NCBI GenBank assembly: GCA_916610825.1
Contig: OU744454.1
Span: 14,274,836 to 14,338,835 of the forward strand
From: Haliclystus octoradiatus
Lineage: Eukaryota > Cnidaria > Staurozoa > Stauromedusae > Haliclystidae
Reading direction: 5' to 3'
Length of the DNA stretch: 64,000 bases
Shown here: piece after piece, positions 56,601-64,000 of the stretch
How positions within the stretch are numbered: the stretch's first letter is position 1
How the letters are laid out: every line of letters starts with the position of its first letter
The notes under the pieces: model-generated
The model's input: only the letters and a program-made list of their open reading frames with translations
Told to the model about the DNA's origin: nothing
Databases searched by the model: none
Translations under genes and position numbers: made by a program

Positions 56601-59600
56601 TTTGAAAGATAAATTGCCAGTTTATGTTTATTGATGACTAAATTGTTTGCATTGTTTGCATAAAAGTTAGACTTTAAATCAATTACTAACAGTGAAAATG
56701 TGAGTATTAGAATAAGGAGAGGATGACATTCAGGCACTGTTTGGGAATAGGGGTATAAGTCATAACTCATATAATAGGATTTATTACCTAAGCCTACTAA
56801 AAAATAAATTACATTTTAAATTATAAATCAATTGACTAATAAATTCTTACTTATTAAGTTTGAGATAAATGACAGCGATAAAAGAGACATGATTTGCAAA
56901 TTCTCATCATCAATCTCGTCTCTCTTGCTTGACGATGTTATTATAAAGATAACGAAATATTGCCAATCATGTCTCTTGTATCGCTGTCATTTATCTCAAA
57001 ATCAATTGACATGAAGTAAATCAGTTAACATGACATTTAACAAACACACCTAACAATCAAAACCATATTACTAATAATGCCGATCATTTTTAGTAAATTG
57101 CTTGAATCAACAAGTCACCAAACGTTAAAACTTGATCAGAATCTGCTATAACATGTATCACCATGCATGTGTGTTTAGATTGTGAGATGATTTAAAAATT
57201 TAGCATCAAAACTGCCTCATATATTGCTTCAGAGTAGGGAGAATATTCATTGGTTTATATTCAAGTGATACCAAGTGCACATACTTTCATTTTTGGCAGG
57301 GTCAAACAGAACTGGAGATCCTGCAAATACAATCCTAGTTTCCAAATGGCTAGAGTAAATATGTTTTTATGTTCTTTAGGCCAAAATTTTGAAAAATTTC
57401 AAAACGTTCTAGAATTCCAGAAGGCAAAATCATCTGTCAGACTTTATATTCGAAGGACAGAGAGATTACTTTCTGACAATTGATTGTTAACAGTGTTTAC
57501 AGTTTTTCATCGTTGCAGCCAGGTATCCAGGTGTTCAGCTATTCAGAAACTTGTGCATCTGGATTTATTATGATAAATGCATGCTGGCAGCGCAGCGGCT
57601 GCGAAATGTTTCCCATTTGAGAGACCTACATATCCATCGTGCAGAAACATGCAGCACCTCTGAGAATTGTGTAAAAGATCAATGCAAGCATGCTCCAGAA
57701 ATATGTTGTAAAAATATCAGTGTATTCCTTATAGTTATTTGTCAATAAATGTAATTTGATTATTTTCTTTGAGAATATTTGAGAATGTTTCAACTGAAAT
57801 TTATTGTCTATTGGATAATTGTTTACTACATATACGTTTCGTTTGCATTCCTTCTGTACCCGTTGTCTGCCGGTACGATATCTCAATTACAGTCTACAAG
57901 ACGATAGAGTTGTTTTCATTGTAGCACTGTAGTAACTATGCTGGCTGGTTAGTATATTGAAGTTTTGAAGGATTTCCATCAAACATCAGCATTATTCCAA
58001 CCTCAGGAACACTGCATTCTCTAGGATTTTGCCAGGAAATATTTTCACATAATTCACTCACACTTACAATGAAATGTGATAAATTGATCTTACTTAAGAC
58101 TACAAGTCCAAAAAGTAGAATGTAGAGGTGAAATATTCAATAGACTACACGTGCAATTCGGTTTCGAAAAGGAAATTTAGGTTGGTCTGGACTATCAGAC
58201 TTAACATTATTCAGAAAATGATCAGCTAAGCTACCTAATGTTGTCTGAGTTTCTACATCATTCATAATAACCACTTACCAAACACTAAAACCTTTTCCCC
58301 CTCCAACCTTGCCTTCAAATGCCCCCAAAAAATGTTTCTTCATCCTCTTCGTAATGGCGTTTTGCAGAACTACTTTGGACGTTCAGAAGAATTACTTCAC
58401 CTTGCCAAGGCTGCGTTGAAGTTGAAAGGATAATGTCTCTTCATGGCTTGATAAAATACATTCTAAACCAGAATTAAGTTCTGCTTGGTCAAAATCAGAC
58501 GTTGTTTTTCAAGCAGAAGAAAGAAGCAGTAAGAACCTGTGTTTGTGGTTTGAGCGATTGGCGATTGCAGTGAAATTCGCGTGTACAACTCTTGACGTCA
58601 CAGCCACTGAATTAGTGTCCAGGCGCCTGTCCCCAAAATCATCCAAAATGTAGCACCTTTGTGATGCCAAAAATATACCTTAGGCATCGAATTTTCAAAA
58701 AAAAATATCGCGATGGTACTAAGTTGAACATGCAGATTCATAATCTGTAAAAATCTGAAAACCCATTTTTTCATTTCATAGGCACTTTAAAATTCTCCTG
58801 GGACATATGTTAGACTTTTTTCTTGCTTTCTACTTTCTTCTGTATTGATCAAGGCTATTTTATTTGATTAAATTCTGCCATTGAAGACAACAAGAGATGG
58901 ATAATTTTTAGTATTCAGTATTATACATTCCTTTATCTAAAAGAAACTCGAATGATAACGTCATAAGATAGAATCCTCATGTTCTTAGCCAATGTAGAAG
59001 CAAAGACAAAACAAATGTTGACATTGATAACAAATTATGAAAGAACAAACCTTGGCTAACTAACAAACTTCTGAGTATTCCCTTCTTTTTCCATAAAAAA
59101 GAAGCCATTTTGTTAACATTACTTCGTTTTCTGCTTCAATTTTGTGTCATGATTGTGTAGATATCATAAAAATGACAGTTTCAAACTTCAAAACTGTAGA
59201 ATAGCATAGCTAAATAACTCATAAACCACAAAAAATGAACTGCGACGAAGATCAGCTGATATTGACATGACGAAAGAAGCCATTATGGTCTATTGTCAAT
59301 TCTATTGTTTACGATCATGTGATCTATTTCAGCCAATCATTTATTCAGGACTTAAATAAGCTAAAAGTAAATAAAGTTCCACGCTTTTAATTGCGATCTT
59401 CAGAGGCTATTAAAACGAATGAAACTCTGAGTAACGGAATGAGGATATTGCACCATCTTTGTCACTTATTATATAATGCTCTGTTTTTCTCTCTTTTAAT
59501 TTTATGTATTTTTTTCTCTGTTAATTTTTTATTTAAGGCAGGCTTGTAGTTTTTTGTTAAGGTTGAATAGCAAGATGTCACAGAATAAGAGGTGTATGAG

Positions 59601-62600
59601 AATAAGTGTCTTTACCAATGATACTTCCTTGTTACGAGGAAAGAATTGCTTCAATCTTGCCAGCGCAGCTGATGATTTTTGGGCAGTCTTTAAGCATAAA
59701 GAGCTTACTTGGGTTTATATTACTGAATTTGAGTCTATAATGAATATATTTTGAATGTTATTAAACAACTTCCTAACTCTTGTGAATGATTTCCTGGGAT
59801 TTAGACGTAAGAGTTCTCTAACATCAAACGAGAAATCGATATGTTAAACGTGGCTTTAATTTGATGATTTCAATGGAATATTGTGCGTTGTTATGGCATA
59901 ACTGCAAGTCACGTGATACAAATCAACAAATCAGGATGATTGTATATCAAGAGTGTTTAATAATTCTTTGTTATTTCCATGTCTGCATTGTCAATTCGTT
60001 AAAATTTTCTAAACTCTAGTAGATTTTCCCATTAAAGGTAAATTAGGAGAGAAACGACAGAACTTTTAATTATCTTGTAAATAATAGCAGCTTATATCTA
60101 TTCTTCTTACTTCTTCTAGGAAAAATTATGGTTGATATATCTGGGACACTTGAATTAGCATTTGATATGGCAGGTAAATGGGATAATGCATTCGGGTTAC
60201 AGCGTTTTGCACTTGGAGGAGCAAGACTTGGACTTGGATATACAATTGGAATGCCAGCACCAAAAATACGTATGCATGAAATTCTAGATTTTTGGATTTT
60301 ATTGATTCATTTTTACTATAATCTATTTCAAAACATGTACTCTTAAGATACTAAAGTGTATATCTCGCCTTTTTAAAACGGATTTGGACAGAGCTTTTTT
60401 ATTTTCGTACATGTTGTTGTTGAATTCTTACACTGCAAGACATTTTCCTTATCAAAATTGACCTCAAACATGGGAGTTTGAAGACTCTAGTGTCCCCCTT
60501 TTTGAAACCAAAAAGGAACAATTTTATTTTCAACAAGAGAGTTTGACCTTCATTTTTTTCAAACATTCCACGTTTTAATTGCAAAAAAACGGTCGGACCC
60601 TTTTTTCTTTTTTCTCATTAAAGACGTTTATCCCGATCCTGCTAGCCACTTTTCTTATAGTATATAGCATATTCCAAGAAGAGCTATATAACTTCAAAGC
60701 TGTAACTTTTCGTTTTAACACTTTTTAGCAATTACTTATCACATCATCGGGATTATCGTGTCGCTACGCAACGATACTGGAAATCGGTATTAAGATGACA
60801 GAAATAATGTTGAGATGAATTTTGAGACGAAAAACCTTAGGCTCCCAGAAAGACACAACAAAAAGATGTACGAATAGAAAAAAAAGTTCTATCCAAATCC
60901 GTTTAAAAACAGGCGAGATAGACACTTTAAGGTATTTATCTTTTATATGGATTCATCATTTTAATAAAAACCGGGTAAGCTTTTTTACCGGGGTTTGTTT
61001 GTTGATTTGGCTAGTGTTTCTGAGGTAATATGGGTTCAATGACCGGACTACCTTCCTAACGCGAACCAATAGTGTCTCTACCATGTAGATAAAACCAATG
61101 ACACTTCCAGCTGAGTTCAAGCATCCTAACCACTACACCAAATCCTCAGCCAACTGCATCACAATTTTAAGGTATTCCAGTTTTTTAAATTAGAATACAG
61201 TTTGTTCACAGACTCAAAAATGATGTTGCGAGGAATCTGAAATTATGTTTGACGATGATATAAGCCTAATAAATCAAGAAAGATACGTTGATTAAATAAA
61301 TACTTGATTTGATGCAGCATAACCAAATTGGCATTATTTTAAGCAAAAAAAATTTCACTCTCTTATTACAACCGCAATATACAAGGTAGCAGTTTGGAGT
61401 TTAATTTTTGCTTGGGTTTTTGATAATTTGTAATTCGCCCCTCTTATAAACGTTTACATTTCTCTCTTACCAATAAGTTGATGGTTTTAAAATCCCAGAT
61501 CTTTTTTCTCATCAGATACTTCAAGTTCAAATTGCAAAATAGATTTTGTTTTAGAACATGGTTTCGTTTTATGCTCATAAATTGATTAGCCATTGTATTG
61601 TAATGTGCGTACAGGCTAAAGCGTTTCTTGAGAAAATTGTAAAGTCTGAATGCGTAGCTGACCTTGCAAAGTTCTTTATCTGAAATTGCACTATACTTGT
61701 TAAAGTAGTAGCCAAATCTCATCAGGTAACATTGATTAAGTGATTCAGATAAGAATTTAGCCAATCAGATTGCCTGCAATACAAATGTGATACATCAAAA
61801 TGTGTAACATTTTATACAGTTCCGTTGAACAAATACACAGTGTTTAAGTTCCCATATAGCCAGTTTGCCTGTGACACTGCCAGTGATATTTATAGATCTT
61901 TTTTCTATTGTTTAGACCGGATATCATTACTCCCTCCAACTTTGAAATGACTCAGGCAAGATTAATGACATCCGGTATAAACAATAGGAAAAAGATCTAT
62001 AAATCTCTACTGCTGTGACCCAGACAGATATCGCAGGCAATGTCGCAGGCAATGTCGCAGGCAAATTCGCTATATGAGAGCCAGGCTTCAGCAAAGTTAG
62101 GTTGTCGGCTACGTAAACTTTACACACATTCAAAACGTTTTGTCCATATACAGGCTAATCGTATATTACTAATACAATAATACAACCAGATTGAAGGAAT
62201 TGATTTCGTATGTATCATGTAATCAAATCTATGTTTTTTGTTGTTTCTTTAGAACTTGGTGGAAGTCTGTATTTTGGTGGTAAAGGAAAACAGATAATGA
62301 TCAGTATTTATTTTGGGTTTGATCCTACAGGGAAGGATAATTACTTTTACGGGGAAATAAACAATGTTACAGTGGCTTCTGTTGCAGATGCATACGATTT
62401 AAATGCAAAGAAAATGCCCAAAGCTGTAAAAGAATCAGGTTTTCCTCACGGACTTTTGATATCATGGACATCAAACCCGAATGGTAATACATACTTCATA
62501 TTTATGCTATATGTTTACTGTTTATCAAAAGGAACTGTCGAACTCACCTCATTTTACATTTTTGTCCCACCTAGCTATTGTATCCCTGAATAAATTGATT

Positions 62601-64000
62601 ACAATATGTTAAGTCCCGGCCAAATGAGGCCAACATTTCGGCAGCTTTTTCACAACATCGATGTTGGCTTCATGTGGCCACCCAAGCCAGCATTTTGCCA
62701 GCATTTTCACAACATTGAGCAACATTTTTATCAAATGATGGCAAAATGTTGGCTTCATTTGGTCACCCCAGCCAACAAATTTCAAGAAATGTTTGTGTTG
62801 GATTTTGTTGGCTGGCACTTTGAAGATGATAAAAAAAATTTCAAACATTTTATTGTTCTCTTCGATGTTGTGAAAATGCTGGCTTCATTTAGCCACCCTA
62901 GCCAGCATTTTCGCACTTATAGAATTTCAAAGAATGAAAAGAACGTCACTACTACTGGTCAATGATCACGTAATGTTTTCAGTTAGTTATGTAATAACAA
63001 CAGCTTGGCGATAAAGTCGTGCCATGAATATTTTGATTCATCATTTTATAGAGTCGAAAAATACAAATAATAAAGCTTTGTCATTTTCTGTAGCAGTTTT
63101 GTTTTCTGTTTATTCGAAATTTTCAAGTGATTATAGCATCTCTGCGATGGAAGACACCCGACAAAAGAAAGTACAAGTTGCGATTCAACAGAGATTGATT
63201 ATTAAAATATATTGAGGTTTAATATACAATTTCCCACGAATGGTAGAGCAAAGAAGGACAACCAAAAAGAAAGATATTACTGAACGAGGATAGTTTGAAT
63301 AAACCTAAAACGAGTGACGCAGAAGATGATTTCCCTTTTAGAAATTGAATCTTTTCGGCTCAGGATGTTGTGTAAATGCTGACTTCATTTAGCCAAAATT
63401 CTATCTTCATCTGGTCACCCCAGTCAGCAATTCACAACATTGTGATCGATGTTGTAAACTTGCTGGCAAAATGCTGAATGGGGGGGGGGGGGGCAAATGA
63501 AGCCAGCATTTTCACAACATTGATGTGAAATGTTATCAAATGTTGTGAAAATGTTTGCTTCATTTGTCCGGGGCTTTATTCTTTATTCAATATCTCATAT
63601 TCCAGACTTTGTTAATATCCAACATCCTTAGTACAACTTGTTTCAATATATTTTATGCTACCATTCTATGGTACCATTCTATGGAAATTTATCTGCAGTG
63701 TCGCGGCTGTGATCTAAGGAGCGTTTAACATCATTGCTCTCAGCGAAAAAAGCTACTCCTCCAGAAATAGAGGAGTGGTACGGGTGCCTTCGGTAGGGCG
63801 ACACCGTCCACACTACTTACTTTTTACTATGCAAAGGTAATTTGCCAACATTCTGGATTATCATCTTTTGTTTTCTACCCTTAAACGTGTAGGTATCAAA
63901 CTTGAGAAACAATCAAAACAAATCGATTTTGGCCTTCGGATCGAGGGCACAATAAATTTTCTTGGCTATGAGGCAGTGATCACGATCAATGCCAAAAAAG
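44451..64000 (+). CDS. Large secreted beta-repeat protein, divergent paralog (3' partial)
   Basis: Exons are 44451-44628, 45384-47011, 47715-47923, 51364-51633, 60120-60269, 62253-62483 and 63893->64000. All six junctions keep frame. Five introns are phase 1; the one after exon 2 is phase 2. It begins with a signal peptide (MVLLYVLFVLMCGSRAHA), followed by long beta-rich repeats and a Lys/Glu-rich low-complexity linker in exon 4. GLGYTIG, LGGSLYFGGK and YFYGEINNVTVASVADAYDL then suggest an antiparallel beta architecture. Shared motifs with the minus gene (LLNC; YGY..VKNL versus YFYGEINNV) and similar introns suggest common ancestry. Two one-base frame breaks occur in exon 2. Function is unknown; secretion is inferred from the leader. 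It continues beyond the window. Confidence 0.68.
45384..47011 (+). CDS. Large plus gene, exon 2 (contains two frame breaks)
   Basis: About 540 codons: SDLLENIDDLMAKDKLPSGM, KLSKEGTTLNISVSDKEC, LPAKLSIENIIYNHKSKSMK, FQIAAYDTVSHQPAFDSAEV, PYIMIVSDGSVPLLQDKIF, GIHIRIFLEIKSALENC, NLKVDAKVLLNCLDP and IELKVQSSAEKEWIFSA. Frame changes near 45553-45557 (A5) and 46035-46040 (GGTTTT) are each repaired by one added base (reading FFLKKFSNNPIS and SLLGFQIAAYD). Acceptor TTGATGCAG and donor TTCAG|GTAATC. Confidence 0.75.
47715..47923 (+). CDS. Large plus gene, exon 3
   Basis: MSGSPIIKGIDMASIEALVW, RGFCIGFVIRNIRLDTLFQN and LGLKFPAPGWLTDLTI. Acceptor TTTTCGTAG completes the Arg codon from exon 2; donor AATAG|GTGGGT. 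Confidence 0.75.
48112..48520. mobile_element. MITE with AGGGAGGTTTAGATTTA end, second copy
   Basis: The left end CAGGGAGGTTTAGATTTAAT with ACCGGTACCGG matches 16764-17191. The interior shares CGGAGTACATG/GTAGTTCATAC-like and AAGGAGGTCAGTACAGGTTT stretches. The right end is diverged (CTTTACCAGACCTAATTC). Intronic in the plus gene. Confidence 0.65.
48712..48945 (-). repeat. SINE family 1, headless copy
   Basis: GTAGACGGTGTCGCCCTACC, CTCTATTTCTAGATGAGTGG, GAGCAATGATTTTATACGCT and CGACACTGCAGATCAATTTC match 235-480 closely. The tRNA-like head is missing. Confidence 0.85.
49000..49130. repeat. Inverted homolog of the sequence flanking 54356
   Basis: GTTATTTCAAGACAGCCCCC, GCCATTCCATGGCAACCACT and AAAAGTATATGGGTTTGCG correspond in reverse orientation to 54370-54425 (GCTTTTAGGGGTTGCCATGG, GTGGGTTGTCTTGAAATAAC). 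This indicates another dispersed repeat into which the 52517-54356 element inserted. Confidence 0.45.
49562..49981. mobile_element. MITE with long inverted ends, second copy
   Basis: TAGACCGAGCGCCACAGAAC...and...GTTCTGTGGAGCTCGGTCTA bound a 420-bp element matching 20467-20926 throughout. Intronic in the large plus gene. Confidence 0.88.
51364..51633 (+). CDS. Large plus gene, exon 4 (charged linker)
   Basis: AMYSNADRNPEKPKVKAKTD, EEKAKQKSINDAEKLTRNKK, GIHALKLAGDKMASIAIGK, KKENEEEDTDDKEG and MQILDLGGLSVKK. It is a Lys/Glu-rich, probably disordered insert in an otherwise beta-rich protein. Acceptor TTACCCTTAG and donor AAAAAAG|GTAACA, phase 1. Confidence 0.72.
52517..54356. mobile_element. hAT-like non-autonomous element, 1.84 kb
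   Basis: Inverted ends CATAGATTATAGAATACAGG-GATT and AATCCCTGTATTCTATAATC-TAT are flanked by GCGTAGAC at 52509-52516 and 54357-54364, an exact 8-bp duplication. Inside there are only short unrelated open frames, so no transposase is recognised. It is in the 8.5-kb intron of the plus gene. Confidence 0.82.
55355..58786. mobile_element. 3.4-kb DNA transposon-like element with about 230-bp TIRs and TTAA flanks
   Basis: Starts AGTGCCTATGAAATGAAAAA and ends TTTTTCATTTCATAGGCACT, with further matches across about 230 bp of each end (GACGTCAAGAGTTGTACAC / GTGTACAACTCTTGACGTC). TTAA is on both sides, as for piggyBac and Kolobok elements. The interior has short open frames (55655-55930, 57250-57483) without a transposase signature, so it may be non-autonomous or decayed. 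Confidence 0.78.
56858..57002. repeat. Inverted repeat nested in the 3.4-kb element
   Basis: TTTGAGATAAATGACAGCGA and TCGCTGTCATTTATCTCAAA form arms of about 45 bp (also AGAGACATGATT / AATCATGTCTCT). AATCAATTGAC occurs on both sides. Probably a small foldback insertion. Confidence 0.75.
59385..59490. repeat. Foldback-family fragment
   Basis: TTGCGATCTTCAGAGGCTAT, AATGAAACTCTGAGTAACGG and ATTATATAATGCTCTG keep the motif order of the GATGATCGC family (GATCGC/CTTCAG, GAAACTC.GAGT.ACGG, GCTC). Single arm only. Confidence 0.45.
60120..60269 (+). CDS. Large plus gene, exon 5
   Basis: KIMVDISGTLELAFDMAGKW then DNAFGLQRFALGGARLGLGY and TIGMPAPKI. Acceptor CTTCTTCTAG after a pyrimidine tract; donor ATAC|GTATGC. 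Phase 1 at both ends. Confidence 0.78.
60352..60932. mobile_element. MITE with TAAAGTGT.TATCTCGCC ends
   Basis: TAAAGTGTATATCTCGCCTT, ACGGATTTGGACAGAGCTTT and TTCGTACAT at the left are inverted at the right (ATGTACGAATAGAAAAAAAA, CTATCCAAATCCGTTTAAAA, GGCGAGATAGACACTTTA). It is about 580 bp and non-coding. A truncated relative is at 16383. Confidence 0.78.
60955..61150 (-). repeat. SINE family 2, old copy
   Basis: CATTTTAATAAAAACCGGGT, AAGCTTTTTTACCGGGG, GACCGGACTACCTTCCTAAC and CATCCTAACCACTACACCAA keep the family order, including a degraded tRNA head at the right. Confidence 0.65.
61843..62097. mobile_element. MITE with CCCATATAGC...GCAGGCAAATTCGCTATATG ends
   Basis: TTAAGTTCCCATATAGCCAG and CGCTATATGAGAGCCAGGCT form the diverged inverted ends. 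The interior has GATCTTTTTTCTATTGTTTA, GACCGGATATCATTACTCCC, and ATGTCGCAGGCA twice. Same family as 2347 and 24414. Confidence 0.75.
62253..62483 (+). CDS. Large plus gene, exon 6
   Basis: LGGSLYFGGKGKQIMISIYF, GFDPTGKDNYFYGEINNVTV, ASVADAYDLNAKKMPKAVKE and SGFPHGLLISWTSNPN. Acceptor TTTCTTTAG and donor GAATG|GTAATA. The YFYGEINNV segment parallels exon 7 of the minus gene. Confidence 0.8.
62605..62925. repeat. Foldback element, GGCCAAATGA.GCCAACATTT family
   Basis: CCCGGCCAAATGAGGCCAAC, ACAACATCGATGTTGGCTTC, GTGAAAATGCTGGCTTCATT and TAGCCACCCTAGCCAGCATT alternate in direct and inverted orientation, giving several stacked hairpins. Intronic in the plus gene. Confidence 0.7.
63360..63580. repeat. 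Foldback element of the same family, with G14 run
   Basis: CTTCATTTAGCCA, CAACATTGTGATCGATGTTG, a run of 14 G's at about 63481-63494, then CAAATGAAGCCAGCATTTTC and GCTTCATTTGTCCGGGGCT. The ends match the 62605 and 24625 elements. Confidence 0.65.
63680..63832 (+). repeat. SINE family 1, 3' part
   Basis: TCTGCAGTGTCGCGGCTGTG, GAGGAGTGGTACGGGTGCCT, TCGGTAGGGCGACACCGTCC and ACTTACTTTTTACTA match the complement of 220-370. Opposite orientation to the other copies. Confidence 0.85.
63893..64000 (+). CDS. Large plus gene, exon 7 (runs off the window)
   Basis: GIKLEKQSKQIDFGLRIEGT then INFLGYEAVITINAKK, joined in phase to exon 6 (AAT G|GT ATC). Acceptor ACGTGTAG. No donor is seen before the window end; the gene continues to the right. 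Confidence 0.7.

Overview
This window looks like nuclear DNA of an invertebrate metazoan. It is AT-rich, its genes are split by GT-AG introns, and it is crowded with tRNA-derived SINEs, truncated non-LTR and Penelope-like retroelements, MITEs and foldback repeats. No bacterial operons, CRISPR arrays or viral genes are visible. I could not fix the phylum from sequence alone; an ascidian or other invertebrate deuterostome would fit, but that is a guess.

Layout, left to right. 1-600: two copies of a tRNA-headed SINE. 726-3561 (+): the last four exons of a strawberry-notch (SBNO) family gene, whose C-terminal tail carries a UBZ4-like zinc finger and PIP-box-like motifs. 4611-5104: a 22-bp minisatellite. 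5931-8890 and 13626-17555 (both -): two tandem paralogous three-exon genes for small secreted proteins with a PAN/Apple-like domain, separated by a nest of MITEs, a LINE 3' end and a Penelope-like remnant. 18566-18877 (-): a possible exon for another small secreted protein. 18.9-21.6 kb: mostly repeats.

21594-40544 (-) and 44451->64000 (+): two large multi-exon genes in divergent orientation, with starts about 3.9 kb apart. Both encode a signal peptide followed by long beta-strand-rich repeats. Nearly all exon junctions I could reconstruct keep frame, mostly with phase-1 introns. They share short motifs and appear to be paralogs of a large secreted protein family that I cannot name. The minus gene is reconstructed here from 16 exons (about 1,700 residues, C-terminal part less certain); the plus gene runs off the right edge. 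Four single-base frame breaks at homopolymer runs interrupt these two genes. They are either assembly indels or real lesions.

The introns hold most of the repeat content, including a 1.27-kb nearly pure (TAA)n array, a 1.84-kb hAT-like element with an exact 8-bp target duplication, and a 3.4-kb element with about 230-bp inverted ends flanked by TTAA. A foldback family with the core CTGATGATCGC...GCGTGAAAC recurs about nine times across the window.
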